DNA from: Oasisia sp. SBJ-2009
Lineage: Eukaryota; Annelida; Polychaeta; Sabellida; Siboglinidae
NCBI GenBank assembly: GCA_964017155.1
Contig: OZ024862.1
Location: forward strand, 33,063,691-33,127,690
Direction: 5' to 3'
DNA: 64,000 bases
How positions within the stretch are numbered: position 1 is the first letter of the stretch; every line of letters starts with the position of its first letter. Shown in pieces: positions 1 to 11,100 of the stretch. The position numbers and the translations under genes were made by a program. The notes under the pieces were generated by a model. That model did not search any database, was not told where the DNA came from, and worked only from the letters and a program-made list of their open reading frames with translations.

Positions 1-1942
1 AAAATCGGCGAATCCTGCAACAGTTCTACTGACATATGTACTGGGAAGTGTGAAAACAATGAATGCCAGTGTTCGGACAACGCACAGCCATCCAAAGACA
101 ACCTGTTTTGTGGTCGTACGTAAATATGTGTACAATGTGCGTGTACATATTGGTGTTTATTTGTGTGTGCGTGCGCGCGCGTGCGTGTGTGAGTGTATGT
201 GTGTGTGTGTGTGTGTGTGTGCGTGTGTGCGTGTGTGCGTGTGTGCGTGTGTGCGTGTGTGCGTGTGTGCGTGTGTGCGTGTGTGTGTTTGTGTGTGCGT
301 GTGTGTTTGTGTTTGTGTGTGTGTGTATGTGTGTGTGTGTGTGTATGTGTGCGCGTGTGCGTGTTTGTGCGTGTGTGTGCGTGTGTGTGCGTGTGTGCGT
401 GTATGTGTGTTTGTGCGTGTGTGTGTGTGCGTGTGTGCGTGTGTGCGTGTGTGTGCGTGTGTGTGTATGTGTGTGTGCGTGCGTGTGTTTGTTTGTGTAT
501 ATATATGTGTGTGTGTGTGTGTGTATGTGTGTGCGTGTGTGGGGGGGGGGATGGGGATGGATGGGTGGGTGTTTAAGCATCAAGTGAACAGAGAACGATG
601 CTAGGACAGTAATTAAATAATGCAATTATTTACTTTATTTTAGTCCCAGTGATACTGTTTGAGAAGTGTAATAGTTTCTGTAAATACTTCACTAAATACT
701 AATACAAAAATGCCATAGTTATAAGGGTACACTAATATCTCGCAAAGTTTCCTTGGAATTCACCTTTCTTTCTTGTTTATTAAAATGCTGCGAAAATTGA
801 TCAAATCATTACTACTACATTTGACGCCGACTTGAATTAGATATTTGTATTAAAATGTGGTCCATGATTGCGCTGAGTCATCGATATCCTTGCTAGGAAT
901 AATTATTTGATTGTGATATTGAAGGGAATTGTTTAAAACTTGCGGGAATTGTAAGTATGCCATATGATAAACATTTTACAACCAGGAACAAAGTGTTAAC
1001 CTCGCTGTTGCTTTGCTCACTAGTGCCACGTACTGCCCTTGTTTCCGGTATCAGATGACGCGAGTGTTGGATAGGTCAATACAGACAATAAAACAATAAC
1101 GATGAGGTGTTATGGTACAAGAATACTGACACATGTGTGAATTTCAGGGTTTTACGACGAACCATGCGAACCATACACGCGCACGCAGGTCTTCGGTTAC
1201 ACATTCACCGGCTGCGTCAACAACAGCGGTGAGATGGGTTATTGTATGCTATCTACACATTATGAGAAAGGAATCCTGTTTACTACGTCACGTTCTATAT
1301 GTTCACTTATCTAATCCACACCATTCAATTTACGTCAGGATTACATCACATGCAACGTTTTTTATTTTATGCCACTGGTTTGGGGATTGTGTTAGTGCAT
1401 ATTGGTTATCGTTCGATCTGCTCATTCAGAGCGTGACGATGATAATGTTTACCGTACTATTGTGTTCTTTGTTTGGGTTATGTTATCAGAATATGTTAAC
1501 CCTTATTAGTACATATTTATGTGTGAAATATTCTTATCAACATTTTAGTTGACTTGGTATGCTCATAGAATCTGTACATACATTTTATAAATTAGTATCA
1601 GTGTAAATGTAAAAGGAAATATCCATACCTATGTTTCACCAAAATGATGTGTTAAAACCATGAAAATTATAGGAAATCATGTAATGATGAATACAGTAAT
1701 GTGATACAGCTAGTGGTGGGGTCGTAAAGCCCTTTAAAATGTGAAGACCTTGTTTTGTATTGTAGAATTGTTTCCCCTTCTTCCATCAAAGTTGTCACGT
1801 CAATCAAAGTTACATTTTGGTGTTTTAGTCAAAATGGACGTGAAAGAAAATGGTGCTTGTAACCCCGACACCATGAGGTGCGAGACTGGATTGGTGTGCT
1901 TCACTTGCACGGGCGACTTCCACCATTTGCAGTGCCTCCCTG
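1..1942 (+). CDS. Cysteine-rich extracellular protein, partial (3 exons)
   Basis: Three coding exons are visible: 1-115 (start outside the window), 1148-1228 and 1829-1942. All junctions are phase 1, with donors gtacgt, gtgaga and gtaagt and acceptors tttcag and ttttag. The first exon has closely spaced cysteines ([26 protein letters not shown]). The second reads [20 protein letters not shown]. The third reads [19 protein letters not shown]. Symmetrical phase-1 exons rich in cysteine are typical of secreted or extracellular modular proteins, and the first exon resembles EB-type modules. No signal peptide or stop is in view. The donor at 1943 implies at least one further exon, perhaps the one suggested at 2551. 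I do not recognise the protein, and its function is unknown. Confidence 0.6.
124..556. repeat. GT-rich microsatellite
   Basis: About 400 bp of (GT)n interrupted by GC and TT steps, then a G run, inside the first visible intron of the cysteine-rich gene. It opens long spurious reading frames on both strands. Confidence 0.95.
557..1147. other. Intron of cysteine-rich gene, nothing recognised
   Basis: AT-rich unique sequence between the GT microsatellite and the acceptor at 1147. The following intron, 1229-1828, is equally featureless. I see no conserved reading frame or repeat family in either. Confidence 0.6.
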
Positions 1943-2384
1943 GTAAGTCGCCGCCTACGAGTGAACAATGTTGTATTTTGTGTTGTGCATAACGTAATGT
2001 AACTGGACAAATGAAAGTGTCACGCGGAACGTTTTACGGAATGTGTTGTCTGAATGTGCATACAGACTTATACTATCATTTTTATGTGTTTTGAGAAAGT
2101 GTAGACACAACAGGGACACTATATTGAAATACAGTTATCTCTTACGAAATCCTTTTTGAGTGTTTCTCAAACTCAAAAAAGGTTTCGTGAGAGACTAATT
2201 TACGGTCGTGTAACATAACTTGTCGCGTGACACAAACTGGAGCATGACTGGTGGAAACTCATGGCCGACATACAGATATACAGGGCCTATTACAGGCATA
2301 CATACAAACATAGTGCTTACATACATATATAGCTCCATAAATTCGGACCTTTTATACATGCATACAGACACACACTCGCGCGCG

Positions 2385-2526
<142 letters not shown>

Positions 2527-2550
2527 GGCACCATATTCTTGTTTTCGTGC

Positions 2551-2640
2551 AGAGACGTCTACTGACGAAGTAAATCGGAAAAATCGAAAATTTGCATTGA
2601 GAGGAGCTAGTCAAAGCAAGTGCAGTCTAAACGTAACACG
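2551..2640 (+). other. Possible further exon of the cysteine-rich gene
   Basis: A pyrimidine-rich acceptor (ttgttttcgtgcag) ends at 2552. The frame that continues phase 1 from the donor at 1943 reads ETSTDEVNRKNRKFALRGAS and onward, open into the CCGT array. The reading is phase-compatible, but no conserved motif supports it. It could be chance. Confidence 0.2.
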
Positions 2641-2994
2641 ACGTCCGTCCGTCCGTCCGTCCGTCCGTCCGTCCGTCCGTCCGTCCGTCCGTCCGTCCGT
2701 CCGTCCGTCCGTCCGTCCGTCCGTCCGTCCGTCCGTCCGTCCGTCCGTCCGTCCGTCCGTCCGTCCGTCCGTCCGTCCGTCCGTCCGTCCGTCCGTCCGT
2801 CCGTCCGTCCGTCCGTCCGTCCGTCCGTCCGTCCGTCCGTCCGTCCGTCCGTCCGTCCGTCCGTCCGTCCGTCCGTCCGTCCGTCCGTCCGTCCGTCCGT
2901 CCGTCCGTCCGTCCGTCCGTCCGTCCGTCCGTCCGTCCGTCCGTCCGTCCGTCCGTCCGTCCGTCCGTCCGTCCGTCCGTCCGTCCGTCCGTCC
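2641..2994. repeat. (CCGT)n tetranucleotide array
   Basis: About 88 essentially perfect copies of CCGT in roughly 354 bp. Because the unit is four bases, every frame reads the same tetrapeptide cycle: PSVR on the + strand and DGRT on the - strand. The lack of divergence indicates recent expansion. It abuts the LINE fragment that follows. Confidence 0.97.
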
Positions 2995-2999
2995 ATAGA

Positions 3000-3789
3000 C
3001 GGCCTGGCAAGAAGGGGAGAGGAGATAGCTAGCTGACTTTGTGGAGCGCCTTGACAAGACTTCTACAGCCTTCGGCATGCAGATCAATGCAGAAAAGATC
3101 AAACTGATGACCAACAACACCAATGGCTTCAGCACTGACACCAGGGTCAACGGCGAGAAACTAGATTGCGTCAACAGGTTCAAATATATGGGAGCAATCA
3201 TTGCAGATGAAGGATCTAAACCTAAAATTCTCGCCAGGATCGCCCAGGCCGCAGCAGCACTCGTCAAACTCAAGACCATCTGGAATGACAGGAATATAGT
3301 GCTCGATCAGCTCAAAGATCAGACTGATGCGCTCCCTAGTCATGTCCACATTCCTGTACGCCTGTGAGTCTTGGACACTAACAGCAAACACTGAGAAAAG
3401 GATACAGGCCATGGAGATGAGATGCCTAAGAAAACTCCTCGGCATCACGTACAGAGACCACATCTCCAACGAAGAGGTCCGAAACAGAACTCGGCAAGCC
3501 ATTTGACGCCACGAAGACCTCCTGACCACAGTCAAACAACGTAAACTGAGATGGTACAGGCACATAGCAAGATCATCAGGGCTTGCCAAGACAATCATGC
3601 AAGATACAGTTCAAGGAGGGAGAAGACGAGGCAGACAGAAAAAGAGATGGGAAGACAACATCCCGGAATGGACGGGCTTGACACTGGGCTCCGCCATGAG
3701 GAAAGCGGAGAGACGAGAGGAGTGGAGGGAGCTGGTTGCCAGGTCATCTGTGGTGCCCCAACGGTCCACTGAGACTACGGGATAGGCAA

Positions 3790-3790
<1 letters not shown>
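3000..3790 (+). mobile_element. RTE-like LINE 3' fragment (reverse transcriptase C-terminus), decayed
   Basis: Frames read AFGMQINAEKIKLM, DCVNRFKYMGAI, FLYACESWTLTANTEKR, MRCLRKLLGITYRDH and GGRRRGRQKKRWEDNIPEW. These are the thumb and tail of a non-LTR reverse transcriptase of the kind widespread in molluscs and fish (RTE-like by recollection). The coding sequence is broken by a frameshift near 3300-3330 and an in-frame TGA near 3504. The 5' part is missing, as in a 5'-truncated insertion. Its 3' end runs directly into an (AT)n microsatellite. Confidence 0.8.

Positions 3791-3791
<1 letters not shown>

Positions 3792-3879
<88 letters not shown>
3792..3879. repeat. (AT)n microsatellite at a LINE 3' end
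   Basis: About 43 AT dinucleotides immediately follow the LINE fragment. The array probably expanded from the element's tail. The sequence from 3880 to 4145 has no recognisable feature. Confidence 0.95.
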
Positions 3880-3882
<3 letters not shown>

Positions 3883-4145
3883 CTACATTGTAAAACATAT
3901 TTAAAAGTAACCTTATATTCACAGAAACATAAACAGAAATACAAATCAGTTAATCTGTAGTTGTTTATGAAGCAGGAATTATAACAGGATTAGCCTTGAT
4001 TATCCAGGCTCCGTGAAGCGGCACCACTTTACACGGTTACATTCAAAAGCCCATTAGGCTAGTGACTAGGTAACCAGACTATGTTTTCGGCGAAGTGACG
4101 CAGCCAATTTTTAAGCGAGAGTCGGTTAAACGAGATTAGTTGTGC

Positions 4146-4740
4146 TTACTTACTTAATCCTCTTCGTCCCCAGTGGGACATAAGGCCACAACAAGGTCTT
4201 CCGCCACAAGGTCGATCCTGTCCTTGGCTGAGGCCTGAGCCTCTTCCCATGACAGCCCCATCTCTCTCAGCTCGGCCATTACTGTCTGTCGCCACGTCAT
4301 CTTTGGCAGTCCTCGCTTCCTTTTTCCTGGTGGTGTCCATCTGAGTGCCACTTTGGGGATGCTGTCTCCGGGCATTCGCAGGACGTGTCCTAGCCATCTC
4401 AGCCGCCTGCGTTTCATTTCTAGGACAGCACTGTTGCAGCCCGTCTTCTTATACAGGGCCACGTTGGAGATCTTATTGGGCCAGAATATTCGGCAGATCT
4501 TTCTGAGACATCCATTGTGGAACACGTCGATCTTTGCCATGTCCCCTTTAACCACTCGCCAGCACTCTCAGCCATACAGTAGGATGGACTTCACATTACT
4601 GTTGTAAAGTCTTATCTTTGTTTTGGTGGTATACTGGTTAGACTTCCAAATGTTCTGCAGTTTGGCGAAAGCACAGCGGGCTTTACCGAGTCTTGCCTTG
4701 ATGTCTTTTTGGCCTTTTGGATTAGTTGTGCGCGCGCACC
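4146..4740 (-). mobile_element. Non-LTR LINE 3' fragment, reverse strand
   Basis: On the - strand the sequence reads KARCAFAKLQNIWKSNQYTT, NSNVKSILLYG, then an in-frame stop and CWRVVKGDMAKIDVFHNGC. It continues RRRLRWLGHVLRMPGDSIPK, GKRKRGLPKMTWRQTVMAEL and ALCPTGDEED before a stop at 4154. This is the C-terminal tail of a LINE reverse transcriptase. The stop (TGA) replaces the residue before the conserved Cys-Trp, so the copy is dead. Its 3' end is a short AAGT repeat at 4146-4157, typical of LINEs that end in microsatellite tails. It is a different family from the fragment at 3.0-3.8 kb. Confidence 0.8.
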
Positions 4741-5166
4741 AAAATTTAAAAACTTGTGGACATTATACAGAAGTCGGAATTACTACTTTATCAAGAGGGA
4801 AAAAAGAATGTGTCGACTTGGCCATGTGTGGATGTGTCCATTTTTTTTTGGCCTCGTCTGTTTTGTCCAGCCTTCCCCTACCTATTCTGATGCAACGTGT
4901 TTAAAAAAAAAAAAAAAACTTCTTTGGAATATTACGGGAGCCCCGACTTACGGATAATGTCAGACAGGTTTTTGGATACTTATTAACGCCTGACGCGATA
5001 TGAAAAGCAAAATTTTATTTTACGCCGTTCTATCGGGTTGATTGATTATAAGAACTACATGTATCTCTTTCACCATTGATTAACATTAGGCCTTTCCGGT
5101 TTATTTAGATTTGTTTCGTTTCACACGTGCGACTGGTATTTATGTTTGCACACGTGTAATTGCAGT
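4741..5166. other. Region upstream of TMEM201
   Basis: Mostly unique AT-rich sequence with an A run at 4903-4918. It presumably holds the TMEM201 promoter and 5'UTR. No TATA box or clear core element is recognised. Confidence 0.4.
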
Positions 5167-8100
5167 ATGGTAAATAAAACCAGTATCGAAAATGTAGCAA
5201 ACATCAACGTGGTTCTACCTTGGTTGGCTGGTTTTTCTTTCTTCTGTGCTGTTGCTGCCATAGCGTATCGCATTTTGAGGTAACTCACTCAGTCACTGCA
5301 TGCACACGTACGAGTTACTCGCTAGCTGTCACTGACAAATTTAAGTATCTCATACTATCTGCAAGCCAATTCGCACCGCTCACGCCCGGTGACATATCTG
5401 ATCAATTTGTTTATGTCCACTCAACAACATTAAATTGATATAAAACACAATTTAAAAAAAAAATAGTATCAGAAGTGATGTAGAATGGTCCTGTCCCTGG
5501 TTGTAGTCTCAGGCTCAGGGGATATGAAGTTGTAGTGCGGATTTTTAAGTAATTAATTTACAGACATGCATAATTATTGTGTACATAATGTATACGCGCG
5601 GGAAAATTCCATTGTGAGCGATCGTTACATTTCTGAGTCTCCGTTCAAATGGTAAATTTATCGAACGACGAACTGTTTTAGAACCACATTTTAGTCAGTA
5701 CGTTTTATAAACGTCCAGTGCAGTAGTGTGTCACCAATCTACTACAGATTACAAGAAACGATTGTTGTGCGAACGAAACTTTTACTTGCTTCGTCTACGC
5801 AGTTCGGCAAGTAGCCAATTATCGCTCACGTAAACATTGCTCGTCACGTATAATGACGTCGCAGTCGGACGAACCGACACAACCTATTCCGTCTGCTAAC
5901 AGTGAGAACTTTTACATAGCAGAGGCCGATCAAATTGTTGTCAACGAACTACTTACGTTTGTGTCAGACAAAATCAACACACTTCCGTATGACATGATCG
6001 TTAAGCTGCTGGTCGATTTTTATTCAGACGATGACATTGCATCCGCAAAGAACATTCTGTTCCAGACGGCGTTTAATGACCGTGACGCCCCGCGGCTTAT
6101 CAAGCGAAAGGGGAAAGATAAGTGCCTCAACAACGTACAAGATATATTGAACATTTTCCTTGAAATGCCTCCCCAGTCCGTGCCTTGTTACGTAGCCAAG
6201 GAATTGTCTCGCCTTCCGCCGTTATCAATGAACTGTTTCGATGTGTCATCGCTGGTGAAAGACATGGAGTCAGTCAAACTCCACTTGTTAATTCTACAAG
6301 AGTCCCACGAAACGTTGATGAAGGCACAGCTCGATAAGTGCCAAGTGCGCAGTTCACCGGAATCCGTTTCCGCTGAGCACCATTCTCCACGCTCTGCTTG
6401 CGCTGTTTCTGTTGACATGGATGATCAACATGTCATCGATGTAGTTGACAAATCCGAGTGCACCGATGACGACCTGGTTCTCCTTGCCAGCATTCAACAG
6501 ACGACTCCACCTCCTACCCATCGTCAACGCAAGAGCGTCAACAACAACCGGCAAACGTCTGCTTCTACCCAGGCCAGGCGTAACACCTATGCTGAATCGG
6601 TGACCAGAGGCCGCAGACAACCGAACAAGCATGGACGTCCTGCATCGTTGACCACCACCCAGACCGACTCGGCCATGATTCGTGGGAATGGCACGTCGTC
6701 CAATATTCGCTCCGCTAACACAAAGAGACGCGCGAGTACATCCAAAGCCAGAAAACAAGTCGGTGTTTTCATCACGCGACTCGCAAGATCGACCAACCCC
6801 AAAGACCTGGCGACACACGTCAAGCGAGAGACTGGCTTGTCTGTGTCATGTGAACCTTTGAGAACGAAATTTGACACCTACTCGTCTTTCTGTGTTAGAC
6901 TGCCACCTCGTGATCAACACCTACTGCTAGACTCTAGGGTGTGGCCGTCTGGTGTTATGGTCCGTGCTTTCCTTGAATAAGCGGATGTTTGAAACCCAGA
7001 TTGCATTGTTTCTAGTTAACATTCAATCATACAATACTTAATGGATTGAAAATTGTAACTTTTAACTGTCATGGGTTTAAGTCATCTGTATATGATATTT
7101 TACTTCTTTGTGAACAGTTTGATGTCATAATTTTGCAAGAGCTATGGCTCTCCAATGAAGATATATCTCTATTGCGTTCTATTCATAAAGCATTTGAAGC
7201 ATATGCGGTCAGCGCTATGAATGACCAACTCGGTATACAAGTTGGACGCCCATTTGGTGGTATTGGTGTTTTATGGAGAAAATCGATTTCACATGCTTGT
7301 ACTATTTGTGATTTACAAGATAACAGATTACTTGGAATTGACATTGATACAAAAGATGGCAAATTGTTTATTTTAAATGTATACCTGCCTTACCAGTCAT
7401 CTGACAACTTTGAGGAATTTTGTAACTACTTGGGTAAAATTGCGTGTATAATTGAAGAAAAGGACACGACCAATGTTGTTATCACTGGTGATTTTAATGC
7501 TGCTGTTAACACTCCATTTGAATCTGAATTAATTGCTATGTGTGAGAATACTGGTTTGGTTATCTCAGATTATGAGATTTTTGGTCGAGCTAGCAATACG
7601 TATACGTATGTAAGTGATGCTCACAACTCTACCTCGTGGTTAGATCACTTTATCTGCTCTCACAGTGTAAACTCGATGATCACGGATTTATATATATTAG
7701 ATAAATGTCCTAGTTCGGATCACCTCCCTGTAGGACTAGAGATATCTACTGCTCTAACTGCAGAAAGAGGTGTTAATAATGAGAAACATGCTGACAAAAT
7801 GCCTCCTATCTTTAGATGGTCTAATGCAAAAGATTGTAATATCAAAGAATATGGAAAGTGTAGTGCTGTTCATCTAGACAGAATACACACTTCAGACTCG
7901 TGTACGTGCACTAATCCTAACTGTTCAAACAGACAGCATATAACTGATATTGACAATTTATTTGATGATATATGTAATGCGCTTCGGGTGTCTAGTCTTG
8001 AAACGATTACTACATGCAAAAAAACATTGTGCCAAGACTACATTGTACCTGGATGGAATGATTATGTTAAGGAAGCGCACACTGAAGCTAGATATTACTA

Positions 8101-11100
8101 TATTTTATGGCGTGATATGGGAAAACCTAAGCATGGCCCAGTCTGTGAACTAATGCGGAAAACTAGGTTACATTTTAAACATCTGCTTAAGCAGTGTCAA
8201 CAACGCGAAGATATGGCGCGAGCAGATGCAATGGCTAAGTCCATGCAAGCTAAAGATGCTGTCAGTTTTTGGAAAAACGTATCCAAAACATACAAAAAAG
8301 GTATACCAAATGCTACAAATGTCAATGGTGCTAATGAACCTACGGCCATATCCGCCATGTGGAAAACACATTTTGAATCCTTATTAAACAATGTAACCTC
8401 AGATGTAAATATGCAAAATGTGAAAGAGTGTGTACATAACACAGAATATTTATGTTATGGAAATAACTTAGTCATAACTCCTTGCATGGTAAAACATGCT
8501 ATCGATAAGTTGAAATGTGGAAAAGCATGTGGTAATGATGGACTATCTGCCGAACACTTTATTCATTCAGATAGGCGCATAACTATACTGTTGTCCATTT
8601 TTTATAATAGAGTGATTTCTCATGGTCATCTACCTGATGACTTTATGAAAACTATTATAATTCCATTGATAAAAAATAAGTCTGGTGATACGAGCAACGT
8701 AAATAACTACAGACCAATTGCGCTAGTCACTGTAGCCTCTAAGATATTTGAAATTGTATTGCTGGAAATGTTGACACCATATCTTAATACCACCGACAAT
8801 CAATTTGGGTTTAAGAAGGGACACTCTACTGACCACTGTATATTTGCTTTAAAAAATGTTATTCAATACTATAAAAGTAACAATAGCCCGGTGTATTCAT
8901 GCTTTTTAGACGCGTCAAAAGCATTCGACAGAGTCAACCATTGGACGCTTTTTAGACAATTGCTTAACCGAGGTGTGCCTGTTATACTTGTACGTATTCT
9001 GTTGTATTGGTACAGAACCCAAACATTCTGTGTCAAATGGGGTTGTACAACATCAGAGTTTTTTAATGTTTCGAATGGTGTTCGACAAGGTGGGATTTTG
9101 TCCCCATATTTATTTATCGTATACATTGATGATCTGAGCAATATGCTAAATAGTGCTGGTACAGGTTGTCATATACACAACTACTGCACTAACCATGTGT
9201 TCTATGCCGATGACATATGTGTTATTGCTCCCAGTCCTAGTGGGCTTCAGCGTTTGCTGAACATATGTGCACAGTTTGGCTTTGAAAATGATGTTGAATA
9301 TAACCCTATCAAGTCATTATGTATGGTCTTCAAACCACGTGGTTTTAACCTGAAATGTCCAGATATGTATATGAACCTAAACAAGCTTGCATATGTCAAA
9401 GAAGCAAAATATTTAGGTGTGATAATATGCAATGACCTGAAAGATGACGGAGATATTTTAAGACATCTACGTAATTTTTATGCTAGGTCAAATAGCATTA
9501 TCAGAAAATTTCACCACTGTTCCGTGGGTGTTAGACTACATCTGTTTCATGCGTATTGTTGTACAACTTATTGTTGCCAATTATGGGTTAACTTTAATAA
9601 GGGCTCTTATTTGAAAGCTAAAGTTGCCTACAACAATATGCATAGACGGATTTTGGGATATAGCCGACGGGACAGCGCGAGTGGCATGTTTGCTAATAAT
9701 GGTATTGATACATTTGACGCCCTATTGCGTAAGAGCATTTATGGTTTTAAAAGACGCATTTTTAACATAAATAATGACTTGATTAGGGTTATGTACAATT
9801 GCTTTGAAATAGTAAATGGCCCAATGTGGATTAGCTGGGCCAATTCATTGTACACAATAAATCTGTAAGATAGTCATCATGTCTAGCATATAACTTTATT
9901 ATTTATTTATTATATACATATATTTTTAAAGTCAATAAGTTGTTTATATAACTTACTTTTCAAAAGGTGTTTATTTACATGAACTAATTGCATATTTATT
10001 TTACAATTACATCCTGTATATTGCTCATTATTTTATCTGTTTTTCTACAATTTTACATTATCTAACTTATAACCTTATTTTTTTTTATCTAATAATTTTT
10101 TAACATATTGGATCTTTAACAGGCTATTTAGATGTTTTAATGTATGTACCAATTGTATATGGGTTTTTACCTGAAATAAATGTATTCGTATTCGTATTCG
10201 TACATGTCAATAAAACTGTTAAGTATGTGTAATTTACCTGTGCTATATATATAGTGATAGGTGTATGTGTACTAATTTGTGTACTATAATTTGCATGTAC
10301 TAGCTGTGTGTCACTATTCCAGGCCACGTTTCCCTGTGCGAGTGAACTGCTGGTTCTGCTCTAAAGACACAACCGTTCCATACGGCAACCGTAACTGCTG
10401 GGACTGCCCGTCATGTGACCAGTACAACGGATTCACTGCAGTGAGTAACAATCTGACAAAACTTCCCCCACACTGCTTCCTTTCTATATACAAGTGAGAA
10501 CACATCCTTAAATCGCCCAGCAAACAAGGAACCATTTATGAACCATGCAGTTGGCACATGTCATACTGGTTCATAATTGGTACCGCTCCACCAGTACATG
10601 TTTTCAAGTGTATTCACGTGAATAAAGCCTGTTGTCACGAGTTTTGAACGAGGTTGACACAAGTTGTACTGGGTCATAACTGGTACAGTTTCACTGGTAC
10701 ATGTCATCACGTGAAAAACTCGTGATTTCACGGTAAATACGTGTCGACACACCAAATTTGTTCAAAGAATCCGGTGAATTCACGTATGGAAACATGTGAA
10801 TTGAGCCAGTTGAACTCGTGAATTCACTTACAGAACATGTGAAATCACAAGTCGTTGTTTGTTACATGAACAGTCTCAGAAACATATTCGGAAATGTATT
10901 GGACTGGTGGCACGTGGTTCTCACAACAAATAGGAAAATAAGCAACTACTACCCTCTACTGAGTGAAAGAAACATTGATGCTGTTGTGGATATCAGAAAT
11001 GGTCAGTAATGTATTGAGTATTGACAACCATCAGCTGAATCTGGCAGCTGTTTGCGGAATTTGTATACCTGTACTCTAGAAGAATGCTATGAATTGTATG

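Larger units (their letters stand above)
5600..10201 (+). mobile_element. Near-full-length CR1/L2-type LINE in TMEM201 intron 1
   Basis: This is an apparently full-length non-LTR retrotransposon with about 250 bp of 5' leader, ORF1 (5853-6980), a 65-bp spacer, ORF2 (7046-9868), an AT-rich 3'UTR and a tail of ATTCGT hexamers at about 10183-10201. The hexamer tail instead of poly(A) fits the CR1/L2/Jockey group. It lies in the same orientation as TMEM201. The 5' boundary is approximate, and I could not find a target-site duplication. Two intact reading frames make it the youngest element in the window, but ORF2 lacks an ATG. Confidence 0.9.

Noticed and set aside
26..625. Long open frames of Cys/Val and His/Thr repeats on both strands
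   Set aside because: Pure translation of a GT/CA microsatellite inside an intron. No start context or splice support.
2607..3036. PSVR- and DGRT-repeat proteins
   Set aside because: All frames of a (CCGT)n array are open by arithmetic. There is no independent evidence of translation.
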